This document shows, one piece after another, positions 14,118 to 22,944 of a stretch of DNA of 30,293 nt. Location: assembly GCA_902782955.1 (NCBI GenBank), contig CACZPD010000130.1, forward strand, positions 1-30,293, in the 5' to 3' direction. How positions within the stretch are numbered: the stretch's first letter is position 1; the number at the start of each line of letters is the position of its first letter. The notes beneath the pieces were generated by a model. The model was not told the origin of the DNA. It searched no databases and saw nothing but the letters and a program-made list of their open reading frames with translations. This DNA comes from an uncultured Erysipelotrichaceae bacterium. GTDB taxonomy: Bacteria > Bacillota_I > Bacilli_A > Erysipelotrichales > Erysipelotrichaceae. The position numbers were made by a program, and so were the translations under genes.

Positions 14118-15353
14118 ATGTTCAAAAATTTCAATAAACTGGAAAAATCCTGGATCTATTATGATATCGGAAATTCCGCTTTCACCATGATGGTTTCCAC
14201 GATCATTCCCCTCTGGTTCAACACTCTGGCGACCAATGCCGGCATGGATCAGTCACAGTATCTTGCCTATTGGAGCTACGGTACTTCTGCCGCCACCATC
14301 CTGGTTGCATTAATGGGTCCGATCTTCGGAACGATCGCGGACAACAAGGGATTCAAAAAACCGCTGTTCATGACCGTCCTTCTGATCGGTGTCGTCGGCT
14401 GTGCCCTGCTTGGCGTCATGCCGAACTGGAGTCTGTATCTGTTTACGTATGTGGCCGCTAAAGTCTGCTATCAGGCATCTCTGGTTTTCTATGACAGCAT
14501 GCTCACCGATGTAACGACGCCGGAGCGGATGGACCTGGTTTCTTCACAGGGTTATGCCTGGGGTTATCTCGGCAGCTGCATCCCCTTCATTGCGGCTCTC
14601 GCATTCTACGCCCTCGGCATGTTTGAAAAGATACCGATGAAAACAGCGATCCTCTTTGATTTCGCTATCGTCGCGCTCTGGTGGCTCTTCGTTTCCGTAC
14701 CTCTGATCAAGAACTATCACCAGAAATACTATGTGGAAGTCAGTCAGAACAAAGTCAAGGAAAGTTTCGCCCGTCTGGGCAGAACACTCTCCAGTCTCTG
14801 GAAAAATGACAAGAAAGTATTCTACTTCCTGATCGGTTTCTTCTTCTATATTGACGGCGTATATACGATCATCGATGAAGCAGTCGCCATCGGCCGTTCC
14901 TTCGGTTTCGGTGACATGATCCTGCTGGTCGTACTCCTTCTGACACAGGTCGTCGCATTTGCTTTTGCGACACTGTTCGGCAAGCTGACAGAAAAATACG
15001 ATTCCGTATTCCTGATCACCATCTGTATCGCCGGTTATACATTCGTTGCCCTGTTTGCCCTGACAATGCATGCGGTATGGCAGTTCGGTGTTATGGCATT
15101 CGTGGTTGGCATGTTCCAGGGTGCGATCCAGGCACTGTCCCGGTCTTACTTCGCCCAGATCATCCCGGCAGACAATTCCGGTGAGTATTTCGGATTATAT
15201 GACATCTGCGGAAAAGGCGCCGCGTTTATGGGAACCATGATGGTCGGCTTCACAGTCCAGATCACACACAGCACGAACATCGCTGTCGGCACACTCGGCA
15301 TCCTGTTCGTGATCGGCTATCTGTTCCTCAGAAAATCAGCATCAATGAAATAA
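14118..15353 (+). CDS. UMF1-family MFS transporter (Atg22-like)
   Basis: The 411-residue protein has about 12 membrane segments. It begins with the Atg22/UMF1-type pattern WIYYDIGNSAFTMMV and has the MFS loop GTIADNKGFKKP near residue 76. A charged cytoplasmic loop with KVKESFARLGRTL near 215-230 joins the two halves, and the second half contains ALSRSYFAQIIP and GEYFGLYD, both typical of this family. Yeast Atg22 exports amino acids from the vacuole; bacterial UMF1 substrates are not known. An AGAGG precedes the ATG by nine bases. It ends at a bidirectional terminator shared with the convergent ABC permease. Confidence 0.85.
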   Translation: MFKNFNKLEKSWIYYDIGNSAFTMMVSTIIPLWFNTLATNAGMDQSQYLAYWSYGTSAATILVALMGPIFGTIADNKGFKKPLFMTVLLIGVVGCALLGVMPNWSLYLFTYVAAKVCYQASLVFYDSMLTDVTTPERMDLVSSQGYAWGYLGSCIPFIAALAFYALGMFEKIPMKTAILFDFAIVALWWLFVSVPLIKNYHQKYYVEVSQNKVKESFARLGRTLSSLWKNDKKVFYFLIGFFFYIDGVYTIIDEAVAIGRSFGFGDMILLVVLLLTQVVAFAFATLFGKLTEKYDSVFLITICIAGYTFVALFALTMHAVWQFGVMAFVVGMFQGAIQALSRSYFAQIIPADNSGEYFGLYDICGKGAAFMGTMMVGFTVQITHSTNIAVGTLGILFVIGYLFLRKSASMK

Positions 15354-15373
15354 AGAAACAGAAAATAGGAGTT

Positions 15374-15404
15374 AAAAAGCGAAGCTGTCCATGCTTCGCT
15401 TTTT
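15374..15404. terminator. Bidirectional terminator between the UMF1 transporter and the ABC permease
   Basis: AAAAAGCGAAGC and GCTTCGCTTTTT form a symmetrical 12-bp stem around a 7-base loop, with T-runs on both strands. Confidence 0.88.
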
Positions 15405-16707
15405 ATGACGTCTGTTTCAGAATGCCTGCATAATACATTCTGGTCATGATATCTGCCGCAATCAGCGGTATAAAGGACATGCATATCATCATGAGGATCA
15501 GCTGCGGGGAAACTGCCTGACTCCGGTAAAGGGAATATACTGCGGTACCGGCATATATGACTACCAGCAGAACAATGCTTCCGTAGTACATACTGATTTC
15601 CCTGTGCATGATCTTCTTTTTCTTTTCTTCTTCCGTTCCGATATAGGAGAGAATTGCATATTCACGCCCGCGGTCAGAAAGATCCGTTTCTACCCGGAAC
15701 ATGATCGTCATTGCCTGCAGGAACGATATTGCCGCAAATGAGATCATGATCAGCATGATCTCAGCCAGATCATTTTCTCTCGCGGAAAGCATCGTCATCA
15801 GGATAAGCAGATCGCAGAGGAACAGATAGATCGTGATCTTGGAAAACCGGATATCCCTTCTGAAAAATCCCATCGCCGCAGCTGTTACCGTATTGTTCAT
15901 GCCTTTCTTCCGGTTATAGCGGTTCAGAAGCGGGATCAGTACGGATGTCGTCAGTCTTTCCAGTCCGACACACGCGATCACCATATGGACTCCGAGACCG
16001 CTCTCACCGCGGAAGAAGTTATACAGGGGAAGAACCGCAAGCACGGCTGCAGCGAGATCGATCAGGATCCGGAACAGCGGGATCCGCGCCATCCGGAAAG
16101 GTTTCTCCTTTTTCATGAGCGCGTTCATATTTCCGCCGGCCAGCAGTACTGCGCCGCTTTTATATGCGAAGCTGCAGTTCAGCAGCGTCGTCCAGAAGAT
16201 GATGAAGATCATAACGCTGACAAATTCAACCATCGCATAGGATGTTACTTTTACAACAACACCGCTCTCTGCCAGCATGCCGTTCAGGATATGGATCAGC
16301 CCGTACCCGGTGCCGATTCCCAGCGGTATGGCAATTGCCATCAGGATCATGGTCTGAATCAGCAGATAAGCCGCCAGCTGCAGATATGTCGCGCCGCAGA
16401 TCAGGCGCACTGCCAGTTCCTTCGCTTTGTTTTTGACAAAAAAGTCATTGCAGAAAAACAGATCGATGGAGCACATGATCACCACGAATACCATCATCAG
16501 GTTTCCGGCATTTCCTTCCATCAGCATTTGTGTAAGGTCAGCCAGATTATATGCATTGATGAATGTTTCCGGCTTGCCTGCCTGTGCCGCTTCGGCAAGA
16601 TTGAAATAAACAAACAGAAGCGCAGTCGTCAGATAGAATGTCAGCGCAAAGAAAGCTGCTTTGGAACGGCTGTTTTTCAGTGACCGGATCGCTTCACGGA
16701 AGATCAT
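15403..16707 (-). CDS. FtsX-like ABC transporter permease, compact form
   Basis: The 434-residue protein has about eight to ten membrane segments. Two FtsX/MacB-like cytoplasmic motifs are visible: FFVKNKAKELAVRLICGA (about residues 88-105), and DRGREYAILSYIGTEEEKKKK in the second half. BceB-type peptide-resistance permeases have ten segments, about 640 residues and a large extracellular sensor domain. No loop long enough for such a domain is present here, so this is a reduced relative. It starts at the stop of its ATPase gene (ATGA overlap), and GGAG lies eight bases upstream. The substrate is unknown. Confidence 0.8.
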   Translation of the reverse strand: MIFREAIRSLKNSRSKAAFFALTFYLTTALLFVYFNLAEAAQAGKPETFINAYNLADLTQMLMEGNAGNLMMVFVVIMCSIDLFFCNDFFVKNKAKELAVRLICGATYLQLAAYLLIQTMILMAIAIPLGIGTGYGLIHILNGMLAESGVVVKVTSYAMVEFVSVMIFIIFWTTLLNCSFAYKSGAVLLAGGNMNALMKKEKPFRMARIPLFRILIDLAAAVLAVLPLYNFFRGESGLGVHMVIACVGLERLTTSVLIPLLNRYNRKKGMNNTVTAAAMGFFRRDIRFSKITIYLFLCDLLILMTMLSARENDLAEIMLIMISFAAISFLQAMTIMFRVETDLSDRGREYAILSYIGTEEEKKKKIMHREISMYYGSIVLLVVIYAGTAVYSLYRSQAVSPQLILMMICMSFIPLIAADIMTRMYYAGILKQTS

Positions 16708-17477
16708 AGTTTCTTTCTCCTGCTTCTGCCGGCGGAACTGATCTCAACGATACGGTGGAAGTATTCATCCTGATCCATGCCTTCACGGCTGATCTCCGTA
16801 TGGATCGCCCCGTCGCGGATGAAGATCAGTCTTGAGGTAAAGGAAGCAACGTAGGAATCATGCGTGACCATAACGATGGTCGCCCCGTTTTCCCGGTTCA
16901 TTTTTTCAAACAGTTCCATCAGTTCTTCAGAGTTCTCCGAATCCAGGTTTCCTGTCGGTTCGTCTGCGACGATGAGACCGGGTTCATTGATCAGGGCTCT
17001 GGCAATCGCCGTACGCTGTCTCTGTCCGCCCGAGCATTCCGGCGGGATCTTGTCCAGCAATGTATCGATATTCAGCTTTTTCGCAGTCTGCAGTACCTTT
17101 TCTTCGATTTTGTGAGCATTGACCCCTGCCAGTGTCATCGGCATCGCGATATTCTCATAAACCGTATGGGTATCGAGCAGATTGAAAGTCTGAAAAATAA
17201 AGCCGAGATTCTCATAGCGGAAATGACCGATCTCATTTGTACTCATATTCATGACATTTTTCCCGTTGATGAATACTTTCCCGTCTGTCGGATAATCCAT
17301 TGTTGAGATCATGTTAATAAATGTCGATTTCCCGCTTCCCGAAGGTCCCATGACACCGAGGAATTCTCCTTTTCTGACCTCGATGTTAATGTCATGCAAA
17401 GCGGTGACTGCGTTGTATGAGTCCGCGTTGTAGACCTTCTTCAGATTCTGTGTTTTTAATACAATGTCCTGATCCAT
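16704..17477 (-). CDS. ABC transporter ATP-binding protein, BceA/LolD/MacB type
   Basis: The 257-residue ATPase has Walker A GPSGSGKST at 44-52, Q-loop Q96 in FIFQTFNLLD, signature CSGGQRQR at 148-155, Walker B LIVADE at 168-173 and switch H206. The FQTFNLLDTHTVYENI region and ADEPTGNLDS are typical of the MacB/BceA mechanotransmitter class that pairs with FtsX-like permeases. An AGGAGG lies before the ATG. It follows the glycosylasparaginase-like gene but is separated from it by a terminator. The two-component genes in this window are not of the usual short BceS type, so there is no clear partner sensor. Confidence 0.88.
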   Translation of the reverse strand: MDQDIVLKTQNLKKVYNADSYNAVTALHDINIEVRKGEFLGVMGPSGSGKSTFINMISTMDYPTDGKVFINGKNVMNMSTNEIGHFRYENLGFIFQTFNLLDTHTVYENIAMPMTLAGVNAHKIEEKVLQTAKKLNIDTLLDKIPPECSGGQRQRTAIARALINEPGLIVADEPTGNLDSENSEELMELFEKMNRENGATIVMVTHDSYVASFTSRLIFIRDGAIHTEISREGMDQDEYFHRIVEISSAGRSRRKKL

Positions 17478-17497
17478 ATGCCTTCCTCCTGTATGCC

Positions 17498-17520
17498 AAA
17501 AAAAAGATCATTTTATGATC
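17498..17520 (-). terminator. Terminator between the Ntn hydrolase and ABC genes
   Basis: GATCAT-AAA-ATGATC on the minus strand is followed by eight T residues. Only about 20 bases remain before the ABC ATG, and they hold AGGAGG but no evident promoter. The ABC pair may depend on read-through or on a promoter inside the upstream gene. Confidence 0.7.
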
Positions 17521-17539
17521 CTGTTCCGCTATTCTGTTT

Positions 17540-18454
17540 TTATCCTGCCTGATCGCTGTCCGGTATTTCCGCAATATGCAGGATGCCGTTTTCCGGAACT
17601 GCCGCATACATCGTCAGTTCCTGTTCATTGCTCGCATAGGCAAAAGCAAATTCCTTGTTTGTGCCCACACCGTAATTGCCGTCTTTGTCCATCGCAATAA
17701 CGGTCAGATGCTGGGCGTATCCGTTTCTTTCCGTCAGTTCCGCGTCAAGTGTATTGACTGCCTTCTGTGCCGCTTCCATGGCGGAAAGACCTTCTTTCAT
17801 ATACATGACGGCCGCAAAACTGAGCGCGCCTTTCATAATTTCTTCCCCCATGCCGGTCGCGGCAGCCGCCCCGACTTTGGAGTCCGCATAGTAACCGTTT
17901 CCCGGAAACGCAGTATCCCCTGCCCGTCCCGGTTCCTTCATGAACAGTCCGGATGTGGAAGTCGCAGCACAGATACTGCCGCTGCTGTCCTTAGCCAGAA
18001 AGCAGACCGTATCATGACCGTCATAGGCAGACAATGCCGCCCTGCTTTCCTTTTCCTTCAGATAGATCTCTTCCGCTTCCTTTGTCAGATTGTCTCTTCT
18101 TTCAAAACCATGTTCCAGGGCATACTGTTCCGCGCCCTGCCCGACCAGCAGATTGTTTGCATCCCCGCTGATCAGGGAACGGGCGATTTTCACCGGAGAG
18201 GCAAAGCCTTCGATGGAAGCAACGCCGCCGAAATGGAGCGTATCGCCGTCCATAAATCCGCCGTCAAGAAATACCCGGCCGTTTTTATCCGGTCTTCCCC
18301 CATAGCCGACCGAGTGAAAACCCGGTTCGTCTTCCACATAACTGACCCCGGCAACTGCCGCGTCACCGCATGTGCCGCCGTTTTTCAGTATTTCAGCAGA
18401 AAGACGGACACCTTCTTCCGCCATTTTCCATGTTCCGATCACTGCCCATTTCAT
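17540..18454 (-). CDS. Glycosylasparaginase-like Ntn hydrolase
   Basis: The 304-residue protein matches the N4-(beta-N-acetylglucosaminyl)-L-asparaginase family. It has the autocleavage site GHDTV with T149 as the new N-terminal nucleophile, ATSTSGLFMKEPGRAGDTAFPGNGYYAD in the beta chain and GAAAATGMGEEIMK for the aspartate side chain. The precursor cuts itself between D148 and T149. The enzyme removes the sugar-linked asparagine from glycopeptides or acts on related beta-aspartyl bonds. No signal peptide is seen. Its ATG is three bases after the stop of the Mur ligase gene with no strong ribosome binding site, so translational re-initiation is likely. Its role beside a Mur ligase is unexplained. 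Confidence 0.85.
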   Translation of the reverse strand: MKWAVIGTWKMAEEGVRLSAEILKNGGTCGDAAVAGVSYVEDEPGFHSVGYGGRPDKNGRVFLDGGFMDGDTLHFGGVASIEGFASPVKIARSLISGDANNLLVGQGAEQYALEHGFERRDNLTKEAEEIYLKEKESRAALSAYDGHDTVCFLAKDSSGSICAATSTSGLFMKEPGRAGDTAFPGNGYYADSKVGAAAATGMGEEIMKGALSFAAVMYMKEGLSAMEAAQKAVNTLDAELTERNGYAQHLTVIAMDKDGNYGVGTNKEFAFAYASNEQELTMYAAVPENGILHIAEIPDSDQAG

Positions 18455-18457
18455 ATA

Positions 18458-20035
18458 TCAATGACTGAATGCGTCCGGCAGGTCATTCTCCAGCAGGACC
18501 GTATCCTGTTGAGTTGCCTTTGCATATACCAGCGCAAATGCCTCCTTTACGGTTTTTACGACATATACGTGTTCCATATCAAATCCGGATTCCTGCAGCC
18601 CTTCATAGATCGGCTTCGTCTGGATCTCTCCGACCAGAATGACTTCATCCGCTTTATCCTTCATCTTTTTTCCGAATTCACGGTTGTACGCATCCTGCTT
18701 TTCACCCAGGTCGATCATACCCGGCGTTACGATAAACCGTCTGTTCGGCATCATGGCAAGCACATTGAGCGCGCCTTCCGATCCGGTCGGATTGGAGTTG
18801 AACGCGTCATCGATGAACCGGTATCCATTGATGATCTTCATCTCCAGACGGTGTTCCACCTGATTCATCGTCTTAGCAGCACGCTGGATCACCGGCCATT
18901 TCACACCAAGCCCTCTGGCTGTGCAGATGGCGGAAAGAATATTGAGGACATTCAGTTCACCGAGAAGCTTCGTCTCGATCGGGATCCGTTCATCTCCGTG
19001 TACGACGGTAAATCTGGAACCGGCCGGCGTATAGCGGATATCCTCTGCCCGGTAATCCGCATTCTCACTGCGGATACCGTATGTGACCGTACGGACATTG
19101 TTTCTGACTTTATAATTGCGGACAAAATCATTGTCGACATTCATGATACCGAGTCCGTCCGCCGGGAGCTTTTCAATGATCTCCATTTTCTCCTTGATAA
19201 TATTTTCCTGTGATCCGAAGGTATTCAGATGCTGGGGGCCGATCGAAGTTACGATGCCGATCTGCGGCTGGACAAAATCCATCAGATAGGTGATCTCCCC
19301 GACATGATCCGCACCCATTTCACATACAAACACTTTATGGATCGGTTTCAGCATCTCGCGGATCGTCCGTGTGATGCCCATCGGCGTATTGTAGGACGCC
19401 GGCGTCATCAGGGAGTTATACTGCTGCGACAGCATTGCCTGCACGATATTCTTTGTGGATGTCTTTCCATAGCTTCCCGTGATGCCGATCTTGATCAGAC
19501 CGGTATGATCCTTCAGGATGGATTTTGCTTCGTTCAGGTAATGTTTCTTGACCATCGTTTCCACCGGGTCTGTCAGCACTGCCATGACATAGATCAGAAG
19601 CCACGGCAGAAGATAAACGGCCGGGAGCAGATAAGCATCCAGACGGAAATGCAGGAAAAGCCAGATCAGGGCAATGCACAATACGGTCATTACAGCGATC
19701 TGCCGCTTCACCCTGCCTGTATATACCAGCGGTTTGATATGAACAGCTTTCTTCTCGTCCGAGAAGAGAAGAAAAGCCGTAATGAAAGCAAGAACAGCCA
19801 GAACAACAAGTTTTACTGTTTCATTCCGGATCAGGAGACCCGCGATCAGGGCTGCCGGTACAAGCAGTTTTTCCGGCGTGATCTTTTTCAGGCCGAGGCC
19901 GATATTCCCGGTGCACCATTTCGTATACCGGTAATACTCATAACGGTTCTGCTGAAACATGTGCAGTGCCCGCTTGACGGGAATCACCATGGCACACGCC
20001 GCCGCAAAACCAAGCAGAATTCTTAATGGGTTCAT
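18458..20035 (-). CDS. Membrane-anchored MurF-like Mur ligase
   Basis: The 525-residue protein starts with about five membrane segments (near 4-21, 57-70, 75-92, 112-129, 133-153). A full Mur ligase ATPase and C-terminal domain follows. The P-loop is TGSYGKTST at 186-194; CEMGADHVGEI near 238-248, LNILSAICTARGLG near 363-376 and NSNPTGSEGAL near 413-423 match MurF. The usual MurF N-terminal UDP-MurNAc-tripeptide domain is absent, replaced by the membrane part. It should therefore join an amino acid or peptide to a membrane-held or soluble acceptor at the inner face, but the substrates are unknown. GGAAGG lies five bases before the ATG, inside the end of the hydrolase gene. Confidence 0.83.
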   Translation of the reverse strand: MNPLRILLGFAAACAMVIPVKRALHMFQQNRYEYYRYTKWCTGNIGLGLKKITPEKLLVPAALIAGLLIRNETVKLVVLAVLAFITAFLLFSDEKKAVHIKPLVYTGRVKRQIAVMTVLCIALIWLFLHFRLDAYLLPAVYLLPWLLIYVMAVLTDPVETMVKKHYLNEAKSILKDHTGLIKIGITGSYGKTSTKNIVQAMLSQQYNSLMTPASYNTPMGITRTIREMLKPIHKVFVCEMGADHVGEITYLMDFVQPQIGIVTSIGPQHLNTFGSQENIIKEKMEIIEKLPADGLGIMNVDNDFVRNYKVRNNVRTVTYGIRSENADYRAEDIRYTPAGSRFTVVHGDERIPIETKLLGELNVLNILSAICTARGLGVKWPVIQRAAKTMNQVEHRLEMKIINGYRFIDDAFNSNPTGSEGALNVLAMMPNRRFIVTPGMIDLGEKQDAYNREFGKKMKDKADEVILVGEIQTKPIYEGLQESGFDMEHVYVVKTVKEAFALVYAKATQQDTVLLENDLPDAFSH

Positions 20036-20036
20036 G

Positions 20037-20792
20037 TTAACCTTCCTTCAAAAATATATCCAGCACCGCGTTGAAGCGCTGCGGCTGATGCCAGTACGCA
20101 AAATGGTCATCGTTCTCAAAAACAGCGAGTCCGGCATCCGGCATTTCCTTTTCCATCATCTGCCCCATCCACAGAGGAACCGCTTCATCATGTTCACCCC
20201 AGACAAGCAGGACGGGACATTTTACATCTTTCAGCAGCGGGCTGACATCATCATTGACGACCTTGACAAACGTCGGACGCATGACACCCTCTGCCGCACG
20301 GTAGTCGGCAGATCCGGAATTCTTCTGCAGTTCATCCAGTTTTTTCTGATTGCCTGTCACTTTCAGCATCCATTTGCCGGCTTTATATGCCTTGGTCCGG
20401 ATATGCCATTCAAGGTCATGTTTGGGACGGATCCCAGCAGCCCCGGTAAGGCACATCTTCCTTGCCTTCTGCGTTTTGGCAGCGTACCGTATGGCAACAC
20501 GGCAGCCGAAGGAATGCGCGATGATCACGGGATCATGGATGCCCAGCGCTTCCATGAAAGCTTCCAGAAATTCTTCATATTCCGGAACACCCCAGGCTTC
20601 CGGCGGGGCATCGCTTTTCCCGAATCCCGGAAAGTCCAGGCTGCAAACACGAAAGGATGATGCCAGATGATCGAATATCGCCTGCATCATTTCCTTATTC
20701 TGACCCCATCCATGCAGAAGAAGGACATCATCACCTTCCCCTTCCAGCAGATAAGAGATCTTTAATCCCTGAATGACTGTTGTTTTTTCCAT
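20037..20792 (-). CDS. Alpha/beta hydrolase, first gene of the Mur ligase cassette
   Basis: From the ATG at 20792 the protein has 251 residues. It shows the hydrolase fold: HGWGQNKEM as oxyanion-hole loop near residue 27, DFPGFGKSD near 53-61, nucleophile S94 in AHSFGCR, acid in GEHDEAVP and histidine in DDHFAYW. It belongs to the small MhpC/BioH-like esterase or amidase group; the substrate is not predictable. The stop is one base before the Mur ligase ATG. I chose this ATG because a TTAACG-17-TAGAAT promoter places transcription start on it and there is no Shine-Dalgarno. An earlier in-frame ATG six codons upstream would fall inside the -10 region. Confidence 0.83.
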   Translation of the reverse strand: MEKTTVIQGLKISYLLEGEGDDVLLLHGWGQNKEMMQAIFDHLASSFRVCSLDFPGFGKSDAPPEAWGVPEYEEFLEAFMEALGIHDPVIIAHSFGCRVAIRYAAKTQKARKMCLTGAAGIRPKHDLEWHIRTKAYKAGKWMLKVTGNQKKLDELQKNSGSADYRAAEGVMRPTFVKVVNDDVSPLLKDVKCPVLLVWGEHDEAVPLWMGQMMEKEMPDAGLAVFENDDHFAYWHQPQRFNAVLDIFLKEG

Positions 20793-20799
20793 ACGCAAT

Positions 20800-20828
20800 A
20801 TTCTACACAAAACGCTGTATTTCGTTAA
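20800..20828 (-). promoter_or_regulatory. Promoter giving a leaderless alpha/beta hydrolase mRNA
   Basis: TTAACG (20823-20828) and TAGAAT (20800-20805) are 17 bases apart on the minus strand, and only seven bases separate the -10 from the ATG at 20792. The -35 overlaps the stop codon of the sensor kinase gene. Confidence 0.6.
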
Positions 20829-22231
20829 GCGTTATTGGCTTTCTCCTTTTTCTTTTTGCCGCGTGAATTTCTTCTTCTCTTCCTGCCGCCTTCCTTCCAG
20901 ATCCGGAATGATACGCCTTCCTGCAGGTTTTCGGCAGTCACGCGGTAACCGTATGTGGTACAGACTTTATAAACGATCGACAACCCGAGACCGAACTGGC
21001 CGTCAGATCCTTTTTCATAAGGACGGAACAGTTTGTCGATCCTCTCTTCACTGATGGCCTTTCCGTCATTGATGACACATAGTTCATTTTCACGCAGACG
21101 GATCCGGATCGTCGTCTTCGCATAACGAAGGGCGTTGTCGATCAGGTTCTCCACTGTGATCCGCCATGGCTCCTCTTCCCCGTGGAAATATACATTCGGT
21201 TCCATTTCACGGATAAAGCTGATTTCCGGCCGCAGTACTTTCAGGGAAAGCAGTACCTTCTCGATCACATGGTTCATATTCAGGTTATCCCCTTCCGGAC
21301 ATGTATCCAGAAGGTAGCCCATCTTATTGAGGATGATCAGGCTGTGTACTTTCTTCTCAAGACGGTCGGCATGTTCGATGATCACATCGACTGATTTTTC
21401 CAGTGTATCGTATGGGTAAATGCCGTCCTTGATGCTTTCCCCGTATGACTTGATCGTAGCGATCGGTGTCTTGAGATCATGGGAAATGTTCTGGATCATC
21501 TCTTCCTTCTCGCGGTTCTGCTTGGAAAGTTCCTCTTCCATTTCCTGGAGGGCATACGCCACTTCGCCGATCTCATCCCTGCGCTTTATGGACAGGGTTG
21601 CCGGTTCATCGTTTTTGATCTTGTTCGCGTAAGTCTTGATCTGATTCAATGGAATGATCAGAGAGCCGACCCAGGCCATCAGGAAAATAAACAGCACGGC
21701 AACAACCAGGATATTCATATTGATAACACCGTTGAGCAGCGACCGGCGGAACTGGTTCCAGTAATCACTGGAAATGATGGATACCAGAAACCTTCCGTCA
21801 CGCATCTTCGTGATGGAATACAGATGGACTGTTTCTTCCTGACTGTCTCCTTCAGACTCCACATATTTGAAATCCTGCTGTGTCAGACCGGCGAAATCCG
21901 TCGTACTGCGGATGTGTTCCTGGATATTTTCCTCAATGCCGGCTCCCCTTACGACCGTAAAAGTACCTGTGTCCGGATCTATGATGGCACTCGTGATCGA
22001 AGCGTCATAGATCATCGTGGGCAGGTGTTCGGGATCCTGTTCAATGGTATATAAAAGGCTCTCCTGTGAATCATGGAGAACACGAAACATCTCTGTTTCC
22101 GAAAACGCGTCGATGCTTGGTGAAAGAAACAGCAATAAAAAAACCGCAAAAACAGAAACAAACAGAAATATGATTGTCAGCAGCTGCTGCGTTAATGACA
22201 GTTCCCTCAGCCAGAGACGAATGCGTTTCAT
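20825..22231 (-). CDS. Sensor histidine kinase
   Basis: The 468-residue protein has membrane segments at about 17-36 and 171-194 flanking an extracellular sensor domain of about 135 residues. A HAMP region (about 190-235), a dimerisation helix with phospho-acceptor H251 in SHDLKTP, and an ATPase domain with the N-box ENLIDNALRYAK, NDG (388-390) and GLGLSI (414-419) follow. After the catalytic domain there is an unusual polybasic tail, GGRKRRRNSRGKKKKEK. It overlaps the response regulator stop by one base (TAATG). The stimulus is unknown. Confidence 0.92.
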   Translation of the reverse strand: MKRIRLWLRELSLTQQLLTIIFLFVSVFAVFLLLFLSPSIDAFSETEMFRVLHDSQESLLYTIEQDPEHLPTMIYDASITSAIIDPDTGTFTVVRGAGIEENIQEHIRSTTDFAGLTQQDFKYVESEGDSQEETVHLYSITKMRDGRFLVSIISSDYWNQFRRSLLNGVINMNILVVAVLFIFLMAWVGSLIIPLNQIKTYANKIKNDEPATLSIKRRDEIGEVAYALQEMEEELSKQNREKEEMIQNISHDLKTPIATIKSYGESIKDGIYPYDTLEKSVDVIIEHADRLEKKVHSLIILNKMGYLLDTCPEGDNLNMNHVIEKVLLSLKVLRPEISFIREMEPNVYFHGEEEPWRITVENLIDNALRYAKTTIRIRLRENELCVINDGKAISEERIDKLFRPYEKGSDGQFGLGLSIVYKVCTTYGYRVTAENLQEGVSFRIWKEGGRKRRRNSRGKKKKEKANNA

Positions 22232-22890
22232 TATCCTAACCGGTATCCAAATCCGTAAATCGTATGAATGCTAAGGTCCGGCATTTTCCTTCTCAGCCGG
22301 CGCAGTGTATCATCCACGACGCGGTCACTGCCGAAATAATTTTCCTCCCATACTTTTTCCAGTATCACTTCACGCGGAAAAGCAGTGCCGCGGTTATTCA
22401 CAAACAGCATCAGGAGATCGAATTCCTTTGTCGTCAGTTCGATCTGCCTGTCCTTGTCATAAACGACTCTCTGTACTTCATCGATCTCATATCCGTCCAC
22501 AGATATGCGCATATTCTCATCACGGTATGTCCGTTTGATCATATTGTTTACACGGAGCACAAGTTCCTTCGGGGAAAACGGCTTGGTAATGTAATCATCA
22601 CTTCCCTTTTCCAGACCTATGATACGGTCGAATTCCTTATCACGGGCAGACATGAAAAATACGGGAACATCCGGATCATGCGCACGGATATCTTCGATCA
22701 GATCAAATCCGCTCTTGTCTCCGAGCATAATATCGAGGATCCACAAATGGACATCTCCGTCCGCAGTATGCAGGCTGGCTTCATCAAACGTCAGATAGGA
22801 ACGCACTTCATAACCTTCCTTCTCCAGATACCGTTTGACCAGTTCATTCAGATCTTTTTCATCTTCTACGATTCCGATTACTTTTTTCAT
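22231..22890 (-). CDS. OmpR-family response regulator
   Basis: From the ATG at 22890 the protein has 219 residues. The receiver domain has the acidic cluster E9-D10-E11, phospho-acceptor D53, S81 and K103. The C-terminal winged helix contains ELTTKEFDLLMLFVNNRG, VWEENYFGSDRVVDDTLRRLRRK and the final GFGYRL. It is the phosphorylation partner of the kinase encoded just downstream. GGTGAT precedes the chosen ATG by four bases. In-frame ATGs at 22896 and 22902 are alternatives, and the one at 22902 is only four bases from a -10-like box. Confidence 0.92.
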   Translation of the reverse strand: MKKVIGIVEDEKDLNELVKRYLEKEGYEVRSYLTFDEASLHTADGDVHLWILDIMLGDKSGFDLIEDIRAHDPDVPVFFMSARDKEFDRIIGLEKGSDDYITKPFSPKELVLRVNNMIKRTYRDENMRISVDGYEIDEVQRVVYDKDRQIELTTKEFDLLMLFVNNRGTAFPREVILEKVWEENYFGSDRVVDDTLRRLRRKMPDLSIHTIYGFGYRLG

Positions 22891-22906
22891 GTTCATCACC
22901 ATTGTT

Positions 22907-22915
22907 ATTCTAACA
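22907..22915 (-). promoter_or_regulatory. Extended -10 promoter of the two-component operon
   Basis: TG-T-TAGAAT on the minus strand lies about 17 bases before the response regulator start. The -35 region is poor. It directly follows the cdaR terminator. Confidence 0.45.
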
Positions 22916-22944
22916 TGAAATATCCGTGAACGAATCAACATGAC

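Noticed and set aside
17576..19213. A 545-codon open frame on the plus strand.
   Set aside because: It lies antisense to the glycosylasparaginase-like and Mur ligase genes, has no domain I recognise, and has the Cys/His/Arg-rich composition typical of a shadow frame.
20825..22890. Assigning the two-component genes as the BceRS partner of the ABC transporter.
   Set aside because: The kinase has a large extracellular sensor domain and HAMP region, unlike short BceS kinases, and a separate operon lies between them and the ABC genes.
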